Positions 13,201 through 28,258 of a DNA stretch of 64,000 nt are shown in pieces; the first letter of the stretch is position 1, and each line of letters starts with the position of its first letter. The notes under the pieces are model-generated. The model was not told the DNA's origin, ran no database searches, and saw nothing but the letters and a program-made list of their open reading frames with translations. The position numbers and the translations under genes were made by a program. Source of the stretch: Lagopus muta. Its lineage: Eukaryota > Chordata > Aves > Galliformes > Phasianidae. The stretch covers positions 48,089,972 through 48,153,971 of the forward strand of contig NC_064437.1 in assembly GCF_023343835.1 (NCBI RefSeq), given 5' to 3'.

Positions 13201-16200
13201 ATCAGGGTGCTTCCCTGAAAAAAATGACCTAATGAGCTGAGAAGTGGTCTTTCTGAAGTGCACTGCTAATCATAACAGTTATTTCTCAGCTGAGATACTG
13301 TGGCTACATGCAATAGTTAACATCAGGTCATCACTATACATTGTGGTCCTACCTACCAATCAATGCTATCATCCTACTGTCATCTAAGAACAGAAACTTC
13401 CAGGCAATGTTTGTCAATGTCACCCATTTCATTATCTAAAAGCATACTATTCCAGAAGCATCAGTTAGCGTTGTTTGGGAAAGAGAGCTTGAAAACACTC
13501 CTCACTGTGAACTGCACATAGACAGAAAAACAGCACATCAGCCCCTACAGCAGCTGTTGTAACATGGAATAACTACATAAAATCATAGCCATAAACAAGA
13601 ATAGGAATCTGTCCTTTGGCTAGTTACAGAAGTGATCGTTACCTTTCTCCCAAGGGGATGCATAATATGACACCTACTGTGTCTTTCTCATGTCTGAAAC
13701 CTTTTGAAAAATACACTTTTGCTTGAGAAAACAAACCAAAGGAGCCTGCTCATCACAGCTACATCTGAAATGGAGTAGACGATAGAAGGGTAGGCTTCCC
13801 CATCAAGCAGACTTGTCTTTTTTGCCATGGAGTACTTATGGACAAACAAATTTATTAGTGCTGACTGTCAATTCAAAGCTACACCCCAGCTGTGACAGAA
13901 AGGCACAAGCTTTCACAGCTTTTGTCCTTACATCGTTGCATAACTTTTTTTCTGAGGCTATTTTCTAGCTCATTCTCTGTACTGGATCTCAATGTCCTGA
14001 AAAACATGCTTCCCTCTTTCCCTAAGATCATAAAGAGAGAAGAGAAAGCCTAAAAATTGCAAGTCAAAGGCATGAAGAAAAGTTGACTGTGCTGAGAATC
14101 TTCACAAATGCATTAGCTCACTGTCTTCAGTAAAAACTGGAGTAAGTCAGACCTCTTGGAAATGCCGATGGGCCTTACGCGTTTTCCTTGGGCTTCTGGT
14201 TTGGCTCTGGGAATTACCAGACCAGCACACCTTCAACACTTCAAAGCAATGTTCTCATTGACTAGGATGGTTTTCCTATCACCAAAACAAAGTCTGCAAG
14301 ACCTAAAGCCAATACTAATCTGTTGACACTATAAAATGAGCCTAAACAAGGGTTTTCAAAAGGTATGGAAGCAAACCACTGTGCTTAGCAGTTTAATATA
14401 CACACAGTGAGGAGGGAATAAAAGAGAAAACTCAAGATTCACCATGTACATTAGCTTTTCTTAAATGAATATTTGAACACAGGACAATTATTGTCTTGCC
14501 AAAGTGAAGAGGCAGGAGATACATCCCAATGAATTGTTTTACAGTCTAGGCTCATGATCATTCTTTTACTCTTTTCTTAGCACTCAGCCTGGCTAGAGTG
14601 CTTCAGGCTAGAGACCAACTCACATGGTTTCAGAGCTTTTTAAAAGTGCTCCTCTAGACAAATACACTCCTGCTGAGAGAATTAATTACACCAGATATTC
14701 ATATTTAGGTTAACAACACCCAATTTCAGTAGATGCCAAGCATTAAGTATGCTGCAGTTATCTAGACTAGAGTAGAAAGATCAATGCTTGTCACAAAAAC
14801 CAGAGGAAATCGGCGTGGTATCAGTGGTCTTCAGTATCCATGCCCTCCTTGCTCTCCTTTTGCCAAATCTTTTTGGCTTAGGCTGCAGTCCTAAAGACAA
14901 TTCTACCAATCAAAACAGTCTTTCTAATTCCAGAAGTATTCACAGAACAAGTCTTTCAGAAACTTCAGAGTAGAATATGCAGGATTCATTGAGTACTAAT
15001 AAAGCCAGGAAAGAGTCACAGTTTTATCTACCCGAGATCAGGATGACATTTGTATAGTAAAGAATTGCTTAAAATATTAAAGGTTACAATACACTTTAGA
15101 AGTGTAACACAGCAGAACTTTGAAAAATGTATACTTCACAAAGATACATGATTTCTGTCCTCTAAACACATGAGAAAACAGGAAAGATTAAAGAGTCATC
15201 TTCAATTATTATTTAAGTCACATTACTTACCTACTCTTTTCCCTACAGCTGCATTACTTCCATTCATTCCAAGCCCACGCGCAGACTAAAAAAAAAAAAT
15301 TTCCACAAGGAAATTACTAGCACATGGAAATTAAATGAAAGATTAGGCAGTCTGGTATCAGCTTGTTTGAAACCAGTGCTGTAACAGAGTACCTACAAAA
15401 ACAGTCCTTCTGTACAAAAAAAAAAAATCATACAATATACAGCCTTACTCAGAATGACTGACTTGAATTTTAATAGTCTCCCTGTATTTCACAACACACA
15501 AAACAACATAGTACACTGGAGATCTGAAGCTAGGAACATATGGTATCATTCACAGGGAGAATTTTGGAGTAAATGCAATTAGTGAGCAGCAGAAATCAGA
15601 TGACACTTCAAACAGTCATAATTCTATCATTACAATAACTAATAATTTTAGCTGTGAACTAAACAACCAATTACTTCTAGGACCCATTTAGATAAACACA
15701 CAGCTAAGATACAAAAAGGAATTTAGAAAATAGATGCAGACAGAAACACAAGGTAAGAGCTTTCATAATGCCACCACCTGAAAGACAGAAGCCCAATTTC
15801 TTTGGAAGTATTATTACTCACTAGGATATATTCAGCAGCTTCATTTGGAGGAGCAGTTTTCCTAAAGCTTTCTTCATGAAAATTCTGCAGGTTTGTAGGT
15901 AGTGCAATACCAGAAGTCCGAAACCTCCCAGTCCCATAAGAACTCTGTGAACTTTCCCTGCTTGCACTTCGGGCCAGCGAAGCTAGAAATCCTAAGTTAT
16001 TTACAGAACTCACAGGTTCTTTGGTTGCCTTGTTAGCCACATCTGCAATGCCTCTGGCTTCTGCTTTAGCAATTATATCAGGTCTTTTGCTAAGCGAATC
16101 TAGTTTCATGCTGTGAAATCTAGCAGTCCTAGAAAAAGAGGAATCTGCTATACTACGGACTTCCAAGGATCGGAGTGTGTCTGGTGAGGTTGTAGTTCTC

Positions 16201-19200
16201 AAGTTACAAGACTCAAAGCATTTGGGTTGTGTTTGTGGTTTCAAAGAACTATGATGTGCCACTTGCGATGAATACCAAAGAGGTGACAAAAGCATACTTT
16301 TTTGAGGACTTAATTGACGAGTACTGAGAAGTCCAGTTCCCATCGCTGCAGTGCTCAGTATTTTACTTATAGGTTTTTTGTGCTGTTCTATAACCTTAGA
16401 TTCTTCATCTCCATCAGCCAGTTCAAGTTCCGAGTTCACCTTTCCTGTCTTATGTATCTCACTACACTGTTCAGTGGTGTTTGCTTCTGTAAACAACGTG
16501 AAACTATCTGTTTCAGACAGAAGTTTTTCCTCTGTTCCACACAGTTCTACATTTGTTAGATTTGGATACAAAACAGAATCTTCCTCTGTTGCTGAAGTCA
16601 CACTGTCAGATGCTTTTTCCAAATTTGCAGACAGAGACGAAACAGGAGTCAAAATACTATTTGTAGGTACTTTTGCATTTTCTAGTTCAACACGAGATAT
16701 TTTGGGTGGTAACCTGATGCTACCAACTGACTGAGACCAAGAATTGCTCTGCCAAGTGTTGCCTTCCTTAAGAAAGTCATTAGCTGAGGATGGCATTGTT
16801 CTACCAGTCGTGGCCAAAGAAGCCAGTGCTGTAAGTGCATTTTGAGAAGACTCTGAAGGATATGCATTCCCAGAAGGAGGTAGGCAGGACTGTCCAATAT
16901 GAGGGAGCACTCTTAAAAACCGGTGGCGAGCAGCAGCCGCCGAGCCAGTGGATGGTCGAGGAGCTGTTGGAGGACGAGGTTTCACCTTGACAGTCTTTTT
17001 GGGCTATTGGAAAAAAAACAAACAAGCAAAAAACAAAACCAACAACAGTTAGTGTTTGAATTATGGAGGCAATCAGAGACCTGGCTGAGATCATATTCTG
17101 AGGAATTCTGACAGTAGCAAAAGGCCAGAAAACACTCATCATATCATTCACGCTACTCCCTCACGTGCTACTAACTACCTAGACTACATACCAACATCAG
17201 AATAGCAAGATCAAAAATTATAATCGGAAAAGGCCATGTCAGAGGAATAAGAAAAGGGAAGCCAGAGTGCCAATTAAGTTATCCAGAAGAATACAGTCTA
17301 AGACAAAACAAAAAAAAAAAAAAAAAAAGAAAGAAAAAGTATGTCTTCATTTTACATCTAGGGAACTAATTAATAATTTTAAATAATTTTACTAATCCAG
17401 ATCTCCTGAATACCAGCCTAATATTTTAATTGGTTGGCAATCTTGTTCTCCTATTTAACTCTACAGGACTCTTAGTTACACTAATTCTTGTACAGAATTA
17501 GAAATATGTTTTATTTAAGATAAACATGGCTCATTCTCTACTGTAAGAGTGCTGGAAAACGACATTACTTAAAGGATCAGAAGAAAAACAAAACAACCAC
17601 CACAAAAATAACACAAATACATCAAGGACAAGCAGTGAATTCCTTGAATACTGAAAGGTAGATCCAAAGGAAGCCAATGCCCCAGGGAAGAACATTCACG
17701 TGTTACTGTTCCTTTTAAACAACAGATAATAAATCATACACCCTTGATCACTCTACTTCCCGAGACAGCAAAGTATCTGCTTTTCTAAAAAGCTTGTGCA
17801 AACCATTTGATCACAGAATTTAAATCACACTTTCACCTTTTTACTTAGATTCATGTTTTCCATCTTCGCCTTGAGCAGTTTCATTTTATTCATAGTAATT
17901 GAATTTTCAATAATCTGTTGGCCAGAAGGTGATGCCTCTGTCTCATCTTCATCATCAGCATATAAGTTATAAACTGAACCACCACTGAAAATAATAAAAG
18001 AAACTTTGTTTTTACCTCTAACCAACTTAATTGTGTTTTCCAATGTATTCTCACAACTAGAAAGTCAAATCCGCAGTTGATCTGTTGACAAAGCATTATG
18101 AAAAACTATGCAAAGACATTTCAAATCCATTATTTTAGAACATAAGCATTCCTTATTAGAGTGCTCACAAAAATGATGACGCTGAAACCAGTACACAGTC
18201 CCACTTCTGGGAAGTTGTTATACCATATACAGTTGGTTCACACTCACTATATATTTTTCCCCACAGAAGGAATATCCAGTTCCACAAGTGCCTCCTGAAG
18301 GTATGGCCAAAGCTGTTAACAGTGTGACTCAGACAACAAGCTGGTCAGTTTTCCAATTAATCAGACACTGGCATGGAAGGAAAGTCCAAATTTCTATCCA
18401 TCCTGAGGGGTGTTCTCACCATAAATGGAAATGGAGGGGTCACCCATGTGGATGTGATATTCTATTTCTCCTTTTCAAAATAAAAAAAAAATAAAAAAGG
18501 ATCAGTTTAGGTTTCTAAAGAGTCTCACATTCGGAAAAGAAATACAGATTAGAATTGCTAGAGCTAAGACAAGATAGTTCAATTCAGTAGTCACTGGCAG
18601 TTCACACTGTATTTTTCCAACTTGTATCCCAATAGAATGCAAAAACTCAACATCTTAAGATCAGAATCTGACTTTTTTTCCTAGGAAGCATCAGTCACTA
18701 ACATGTATCCAACATTGACAGACAAATAAAAGAATCATGAGTGTCCATTCAATTACAAATCAACGCCTTTTCAATCTCATACATAATACTTTTTAAAGAG
18801 TGTTTTAATTCTTCCATTAGGCTGCTATCGTCTAGAAACTGGGACAATCTGGTGATTCCCTGTGTTCAGAAGAATGTTTTACTCTATCAAACAAAAATTT
18901 CTTCTCTCCAAAAGAGACCAAGGAACAACTGAAGGTGATGGGCAAGTCAGTACCAAAACTCAGTACCAGAGCTCAGTACCAAAGCTGGCACCTTTACTAA
19001 ATTCAGATTTGCATGAATCAGAAAAGAGCCAGTGTTTTTGTACTGACCTTCCCAATCCTTTTCCTAAAACGTAGCAAAATTCACGAAGTAACACAGCTGG
19101 GAGACAAACTTTTAAAAGCAGATTCAAAACAAGTCAGAAGAATAGTCCAGTCATTTCTTACCGAACACTGAACAGCTCTGTACAGGGATGGTCGGCACGC

Positions 19201-19906
19201 ACATTACATACCTCTCCTGGTAAAGATTCAACACTACACAATCATCTCAGAATTTTAAATCTGCAAAGATTTAAGTCATCAACTCAAAGCCATTCTCAGA
19301 ACTTCTCCTCCTTCAAGGTAAGAATAGAAAGAAGAGGGATGTAATGGTCCCATGCTTCACTTTCCCCCTCTATGTAAAAAGAATTGTTTTTGTTTTCTTT
19401 CATTTTCTGACTAAATAGAGACAAAAACAACACCAAAAAAGAACTAAGGAGTTTTTCCTTTAATGGAAACATAAAGCTATAAAAGTGGGATGGGGAGATT
19501 TGTCCTTCATGATACTTAGAGCCCATTTCAACTCACTTTCTCCACTGGTGTAAACATTCTTGAGATTTTGCTTACAAAACGTGTGCTTCAAAGATGATCA
19601 GTATATTGTCAAAACACTGCCAGCACATCTTCACAACTTCAAGCACTTTCTTTTAATCCAGAGACAACTACCACTGTGCTTATACTTTGACAAGCTTTAA
19701 CAATTAAAAGTAAGTAAAGTACAACAATCTGGAGAGCAATTAAACAAAACCTAAAACAACATCTAATTTCTAAACCGCAGTCACCAAATACTCATATGTG
19801 AGAGATGTGACTTTGGTTTCACTTAGTAAACAGTGAAAAGAATAGCTAACTAAAACTATGCAAACCTTAGCCTTGGAGAAAATGCAGCTAGTCCCTACAA
19901 TAGTAC

Positions 19907-19941
<35 letters not shown>

Positions 19942-22900
19942 AAATGTGCCAATATTACATTTCTCAGGGGATTAGAAAACCTACCTCGAAGCTCCAGTAA
20001 AGACAATGTAATATTTTTTCCAATATATTTTATCAATTTTGATAGTATCAGAAAAAGAATCAGACCAGCAGTCTGTTTACTATAAAAAAGTAGCTTAAGC
20101 GATAAACTTAACTCCTTTGTTAATATCAGCACTTTGATTCTAAGATAAGTTTGGTGTTTCAACAGCAGCTAAACCGAGGTGAAGTTATATTCAAAGATCA
20201 GCTCTAGTAATAATTATTTCAGTATTTTTTTCCTTAAAAAAATGAAAAAAATAAAAATAAAAAAGTTTCTCTAAAACTTTAGGCAAACTCTATACATTAG
20301 TAATCATTTATCTTCCTGCCTAATGGCTTGCATAAATCATTTCTATATAGAAGATTTACACTGATGACAAATTTTTATAAAACTAAACAAATGCCTTTAA
20401 GCGTAAAAGAAGAATTGTAATAACGTTTTTTTTTGTTTTTTTTTTTAATTAATGGAAGCTTTTCATGCCTTATTGCTAGGTTGACTCTGTCTTGTATGAA
20501 ACTGCCTTTGAGAAAGGGGGCTGGAATGTCGAGAACTGCCTCAAGTACAGGGTCAGCATTAGCTCACTCTTCTGACACACAGAAATAGACAACAGTCAGC
20601 ATGATCATTGACCACAGAGCCCTACTGTGTAGTCAGGTCAACCACTCAGAGCCCTTTGTGCACAATTATTCCAATACTCCAGATATTCTTTTGACAAATA
20701 AAACTGAAAATAACATTATTCTTCAAGATAGGAATGCCATATAAAGATTAAAACCAACTTTACCTCAAAGATTCAGACAATGGAGTTAAAGTACCATCTC
20801 CTCGGTCTACTACACGGAAGAAATTCAAGTGATCTCCTTCTCGATATACTAAGAAGGTAACTTGTTTGTTAGATGGCCCTTTCTCCCAGATCTCATCTCT
20901 GCTGGGATCCATGTATTCAGCTATTTCCCTTATAGGGTCTTCTACAGGAACTACGAAGAGGAAAAAAAACCCAGAATAAAACCAAATGAACTTCTACCAA
21001 TCACACTGTATTTTCAGACCAGGCCTAAATACAACTGTGTTACAATACACAAGCTTTTCCAGCATGTCTGTCCGCTGGAAAACAACACCAAAGATTCAAC
21101 TTGAAACAGACTCTTTCAAACTTTCTTGCTGTTCTGCAAGCAGTACTCTACAGATTCAAGTCATACGCTTAAATATGCTAGATTTACAACACTACATTTC
21201 ATTGAATTCTTTATTAGCAAGCAAAGTCTAAGAAACAACAAGAATTCTTTGGAAATAAACTAGCTGAGATGTTAACTGCTATATGTCTACTGTTTAAATA
21301 AACCACCCTCTGAAAACCTGTTTTTTCACTAATCATAATTTAAAATCCATTCCAGGTACTCTTCAGAGTTTAGGTACTCTAAACTGTTCCACTCTCAGAT
21401 TTTCTGACCAAAATTAAAAAAAAGTCAACCACTAAAAATAATTTTTAAATGTTTAAGAAGTGAGCCTTCTTCAGAGTAGGAAGAATGGGTCCAAAATAAA
21501 GTTACTGAACTTTTTTTTTTAATTATTTTTTTTAAACAGCCTCAATTTTGGTAATTCTGTCACTACAGAACCGGAAGAAAAATGTAGTTAGTTCAACTTT
21601 ACATGGTAAAACGTAACACCCTAGCTATGTTTCTTTCATTAAGGCAGCAAATCCCTGGATTTTTTTACTAAGAGCACTCAGTACTGCAATCAGGAGATCC
21701 TTCAGGAGGAACAGCTAAATGTTTACAGAAAACTTGTCATCTGGCAGCAGCTGACAGTTGGGTGATTCGAGCTATGACAATCGGGTCTCCAAAGGTACTG
21801 AGTTCTCTTAAAACAAAGACTAATCATAGTTCTCCTACAGTAATACAACCAAAAATGTTAATTCAGTCAAGTTCACAATGCAAATACGCCTTGTTTTACA
21901 AAAAGTATCTCCGGTAAACTATACTTAGAATAGCATTACAACTGAGGCTTCATTACATTAAAGCACTCAAACACCAGGTGCAGTGTCTTCATCACCTCTT
22001 AGAGCTCAGTTCAGTTTACAACTGGAATCCCCACCATAAAAGACATCTGAGTGTTCTCCCAGTGAAAATTATTGAAGGAATTTCTCCACTTTCAGTTTTC
22101 ATTGCTCTATGGATGATGCACATAACCAACGGTAAAGCAACATCCATTTCTTCTTAAACAGTGACATTACAGTAGTGTTGCCTTCTTCCCTGAAGAAGTA
22201 CTGACTGTAAGACTTGATGATACTGTACAAAGATGCTCCTTAAACTAAGGGCAAACAAAATTAAGAGATGATGCAATTGTTACACTAAGAAAAAAAACAG
22301 AGGGATATTTTTACCAAGTATTTTCCAATTAATTGGGAACTGAAGTCTGCTTGCCTGAAATAGTTGAGTAGCTGTTCAGTTTTAACTTGCTACATGAAAC
22401 CATTAGTTTTTAACAAAGTTAGCACCTACCTCTCCTAGTGTTAATAGGTCCACCTCGCATAGCCAGAACTAACTTCAGAGTGCAGCCTTCTGAAATGCTG
22501 TAAATAACAATAATTTTTGTAACATTCTCTATTATCTATATTAATAATCATTTAGAAACATTCATTGCAATTTTATTCTATACTTACTTATAATCGTTCA
22601 AACAATAGTCATCTTTGAGTTCCACATTATTCCAAATTAAGTGCTGCTGGGAGATGGGAATACCTAAGGGGAGAAAAGATTAAAAATTGATGAGAGGGCT
22701 TTGGAGGAGTTTTGCTTTTGAAGAATGTGGGTATACAAGGATAAGAGATAAGAAAGGAGATCACAAGAGAAGCAAGCAGTATAAGGACAGACACTTGAGC
22801 AACCCTCAGTCATGATATCCAACCTTCTGAGCAGTTATTATGACTTAAGGTGATCTTTGCAGTAGGCCTGTGCTCATACAAGGAGTTCAACCTCTTGGCT

Positions 22901-25900
22901 CAGAGTTGTGATTAAAGGTTCTGTGTCAGGATGGAGGGCGGTCACAAAGCAGTGTCCCTCAGGGGTCAGTCTTGGGACCAGTGCTCTTCAACATCTCCAT
23001 CAATGATACAGACAATGGCATCGAGTGTAACCTCAGTAAGTTTGCAGATGACACCAAGCTGAGCAGTGCGGTTGATATATTGGAAGGCAGGCCATCCAGA
23101 GGGACCTGGACAGGCCGGAGAAGTGGGCCCACGAAAACCTAATGAGGTTCAATAAGTCCAAAAGCAGGGTGCTGCACTTGGGTCGAGGCAATCCCAGGTA
23201 TTTATAAAAACTGGGGGGAAGATCTCCTTGAGAACAGCCCTGCAGAGAAGGACCTGCAGGTCATGGTGGATGAGAAGTTGGGCATGAGCCAGCAGTGTGT
23301 GCTTGCAGCCCAGAAGGCCAACTGTGTTCTGGGCTGCATTGAAAAAGGGGTGGCCAGCAGGGAGAGGAAGGTGATTGTCCCCCTCTACTCAGCTCTTGTG
23401 AGGATCCATCTGCAGCACTGCATCCAGGCCTGGGGCCCCCAGTACAGGAAGGATGTGTAGCTCTTGGAGTGGGTCCAGAGGAGGACTACTAAGATGATCA
23501 GAGGGCTGGAGCACCTCTCCTATGAGGAAAGGTTGAGGGAACTGGGATTGTTTGGCTTGGAGAAGGCTCAGGGGGAGAACTCATTGTGCCCCTCCAGTAC
23601 TTGAAGGGAGCATATAAACAGGAGGGGCAACGGCTGTTTACGAGGGTGGACAGTGATTGGACAAGGGGGAATTTTAAACTGAGACAGGGGAGGTTTAGGT
23701 TAGATATTAGGAGGAAGTTTCTCACACAGAGGGTGATGATGCACTGGAACAGGTTGCCCAAGGAGGTTGTGGATGCCCCATCCCTGGAGGCATTCAAGGC
23801 GAGGCCGGATGTGGCTCTGGGCAGCCTGGTCTGGTGGTTGGTGACCCTTGCACATAGCAGGGGGTCGAAAGTAGGTGATCCTTTCACCTACTTTTGAAAG
23901 TATTGTGGACCTTTTCAACCCAGGCCATTCTACGATTCTATGATTCAATAGGTCTGTGGAAGCATTCAGTTGCTTCAGACATTGTAGAATACATGCTCTT
24001 TACTTGTCATCAGTTGAGGGAGGGTTGTTTTTTTCCCCTCTTATCTGCACCCCAGAGCTTTCTGTCCACTGACATGAAAAACAAGATAAAACTAACTACA
24101 GAGGTACTGAATTATTTATTACAGATAAATTCTGTGATATTCTGTGTCTCTCACAGCTAAGACAAGGTTGCATTAGAGTAACTGGTAACAGCTCTGTTAC
24201 AGTGCTAACAACTATAAATATGTTTTATTGTCACTTGATAAGGAAACCAGAAGCTCATATATACAAAGAAATTCCTCCTACAAACTTTTACCTTCTGTAG
24301 ATGTTCTTCTAAACCATCAAAATGCTTCAATACTATTGTCTAGTAACACTCATTTTCAAGTCAAGTTCTGGGACAGATTTGGTACTGCTTTTTTGTTAAA
24401 AAAAATAACGAAAAACTACTTGGCATGCTTACTTAACAGTCAGTCTACATGAAGATCACCTTTGTTTCTTTTTGCCTGTACAACCAATTCATTTAGATAC
24501 AGGCATGATACACACTGCAGAGAGTTAGCATAAGCTGGTACAACCTGAGGTCTTCACACATGTCTATTAGAATGCTGCCTCTTTCCAACTTTTGGATAGT
24601 ACAAGTCAGGACAGTTAAGAGAGGAGGACACACTTCTGGCCACCAGAAACATTAAGGCTACCGGGGAGGTGAACAGCTTTCTTTAATGTCTTTGAAAATA
24701 AATAAATAAATAATCTTTCCATAAGCATCAAAAGGAAGTACTTCTGCTGCATGTATCTGGTGAAATCAGTATTTAAGATTCCACTGTGCACTCCTGAAAA
24801 AATGTGATTAAAAGGAAGCCCATGGAGGCCAAGAACTACTTGTTGAAAAAGGTCTAAACACTGTTCTTTAGGTTAGGAAGCCACACCTATATTCTCCAAA
24901 AGGTGGAAGCATCCTTATCACATACTTTAATTCTTGGTCACTTTAGTGTCAGATTGTGTCATTTGTTGCTCATTTACATTCTCAGATATTTAAAAGGAGG
25001 TTTAAGTGGCTATACCACACAGACTTCTAAAAAAAAAAAAAAATAATACACCTGGTGAGAGGGGAATGCAAGGATCAGAGTTTTTCAGTTGTTTTGGCAC
25101 TAGCACTCAGCTTCTCAAGGCTGGTGACAGTGCTTGGGAAGTTGGGGCAGAAAGTCAGTAAAGCAGTCACTTCCTAAGCTGGAGAAAGGGCATGAAGCCA
25201 CAAACACCCATCAACAGCAAAGAGGAAAAAGGGGTCAAATTCTGACAAAAGCCCAAGCAGATTCAACAAGCTAAGGAGACACTCCCATGTAGAAGACATT
25301 GCATTTTGGTGGAACTATCGCCGTCTTTTTTTAATGCTTCAGAGAAGATGATGATTTGCTTCTCCCACTACAGCTAACATTTTATTTTATGAATGACCAA
25401 CACAACTCTGCTGCACTTGGAAGGTAGTCAGAACAAGTCTTGTATTTTCTGAAGTACACAAGCCATTTATGAGACCAGATGCCTTCATATAGTAGACCAA
25501 CATAATAGCTATTATCCTGCCAGCTATTTAATAACTGATTACTGGTTAAGTTTCAAGTCTGCAGCACAAGCAAAATGAGAATGAGCCAGCAAGAGCCAGC
25601 AAGTCTGCAGTAAAGTCCTTTTCTTTGTTGTTTTGCAGTCTCCTGATCACAAACAGTCATTACGGTCTGCATTTGTTATGGTTTCGGCAGCCTCCAAGGA
25701 GCAATTTCCAATTACTGATAAACCGAGAGAGTGTTTGTTAAAAAGGCTGGCTTGCAACTGGCAGTTCTGCTGTGAAACATGTTTTTGTTCATCTAACAAT
25801 GACAATGTATTTTTGATTAAATGAACAGATGAAAACCCCATACTCTGGTATAATGGGAAACAGACAGGACCGGTATTTATTATTAAGTCCCTTTCATGCT

Positions 25901-28187
25901 GCTTTCTAAGAATTTCTGTTATGTATACACAATTTAAATGCTAAATGGTTTATAGTTTTACGTGCAAGAAGTTAGGCATCAGCCGACAGTGGATGCCCCA
26001 TCTCTGGATGAATTCAAGACCAGGCTGGATGTGGCTCTGGGCAGCCTGGTCTAGTGGTTGGCGACCCTGCGCATAGCAGGGGGGTTGAGACTAGATGATC
26101 TCTATGGTCCTTTTCAATCCTGGGCTTTCTATAATTCTATGATTATAGCAAATCTTCCTTAAAAAGACATCTGCGTGTGGGTTCAGTACATAGAACTGGC
26201 AACAATAAAGAGAATGACAAGATACTCATCTACTATCCCCTTCTCAAGTAGCACATGACTGCATCACTGCTCACTGTAAGTTAGTACTCAAAAGAGAGGA
26301 AAATAGGGCAATGAACAAAAGCTCAGTGCTCAAAAGCAAGTGGGAAAGCCAGGTGATGCTGTAGGAAGACAGAAGTTTCTTCAGATTGTATACACATCTG
26401 TAACCATTTCTGTAGGCAAAACAACCTATTAAAATGGTGACAATGGGGGCACAGAAAAGGGAAGGAGGGATTCGATGCTGCCTCCGAATCAGCCATTCAA
26501 GACACACTCTCACAGTTTACTTCTTTACTCTTTCTGGCACAGAAAGCAGGCTCAAAAAACTGATGTGGTTTGACCCTAAAAAAGCCCTACGGATTTTAAA
26601 GCAACCTTTATTTTACGTTGTAGGTAGGATGTTACTATGTTTAGGAAGACAAATATTTGAAACTCAACATTCAAATGCAACGTACTTCTCTTTCACCCCA
26701 TGTTGAAATTGCTACAGAGCTCCTCAAAATATTTACTTTTTATTTCTATTTAGAGAGGCTGGGCTGACAGCCTCCATTTTGCCCTCTGAACTGCCTGCAT
26801 TAGGGAAGAGCTGCAAAGGTTCACACCAACTTACAGCAGGAGGTGATATTTCCATAACAGTAAAGTTACCAGCCTTCATTTATATGATAATAGCCCACAT
26901 TACTGTACATAGTTTCATGTATTATCTACAACTCTTTCACAGAGCAAAGAACTAATTACTACAAAGAGCACACCATCTGAATGTTCCTTCTATAAAATTA
27001 AAGATGTGGTTCTGAGTGAACAATACTAAACCTCGCCCAGCCCAGCAGCCACAAAGACTTGTGCAATGGAGGAAGCAAGAAGAGATCACCCAATGGAGTG
27101 ACCAATGTTTATCATTTAAAAATAAATGCTAGTAGCTCTTTTGGTGAAATTCTGCTAATTTTAAGCACCGTTAATATGTTAAACCTCAGCCTTCCACATT
27201 ATCTTGAAACTCAAGTACTGTGCTACCCCTGACCATCAACACATGGTCCAGCTTTAAGATCAAAACATCTACAAGTAAACCAAAGGGACAACACCACACA
27301 CAGCTGCTGGCTGAGAGTATTCTGGCTTTTATGCCACCAGCAGAGACAAAGGGAGCTAGTTCTCCTCCAGCATAACACTTAAGAAGGCTCCTTCAGTGAA
27401 TTCAATGCTAGAAATAATTTATCTGAAGTGGATCCAAAGCCACTATTAGAACAAATCGAAGTTTTGATAGCGAATGCTTGCTTTACATGGGACATGTTTC
27501 AGACACATGTCTGGACCTGATCCAAAAACACAGCTAACTCCAATTTACGAGCTGATGCGCACAGAAATTTTAGATGTGCTAGAATCCATTAATGCAATTT
27601 AACCCACATTCACTGATTAAAGCTAGGTGGAATGAGAGAGCTGAGATCCAGAGCTCTTTTCAGTAGGTTACCAACATCTACTGCAGCTGTCTAAACAAAC
27701 CCTTTATACATCAGCTCACTAAAGAGGTACCAAGATGATAAACAGTATCAGAAGTATTTCAAAATTCCTTAAGTGTCATCCATACTATCCCTTCTTATTA
27801 CAGTGGAGAGCTACTGACAGTATAATTTTTGACAGAAGTTATTTATTGGCTTAGTTTTTCACTATTAGCCTCTTAGAACTAGAGGAGCTGATGACAATTT
27901 CCCAAATCTATTAAATTCTGATATGATTCTGTATTTTGTACATAGTGATGTCAAGTAGCAAAACAAATCATTTTTCCAAATTTTACTTTTGTATGATTAT
28001 GTACCATCATCCTCAACACATACATCAACCTACAGAGACAACACACACTCTGAGGGACCCGTGGAGTCTTGTAGCTGTGTAGGAACATTCTCCAGACACA
28101 TATGTAGCTTAACCAGGAGAGGTTCACATTCCATGGAAGCTGAAACAATACAATAATAAAAAACAAAAAATAGCTAAAAAAAAAAAA

Positions 28188-28219
<32 letters not shown>

Positions 28220-28227
28220 AAAAAAAA

Positions 28228-28258
<31 letters not shown>

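Noticed and set aside
18264-18495. Plus-strand frame after a good acceptor (CCCCACAG), ending near AATAAAAAAAA; looks like a small exon or retrocopy
   Set aside because: I cannot match the peptide to any family, no parent gene is evident, and it is antisense inside a ZFAND4 intron with no flanking repeats. Probably chance.
23263-23897. Open frames of 65 and 103 codons that could be read as genes
   Set aside because: They are remnants of the CR1 reverse-transcriptase frame and 3' region, broken by stops and frameshifts.
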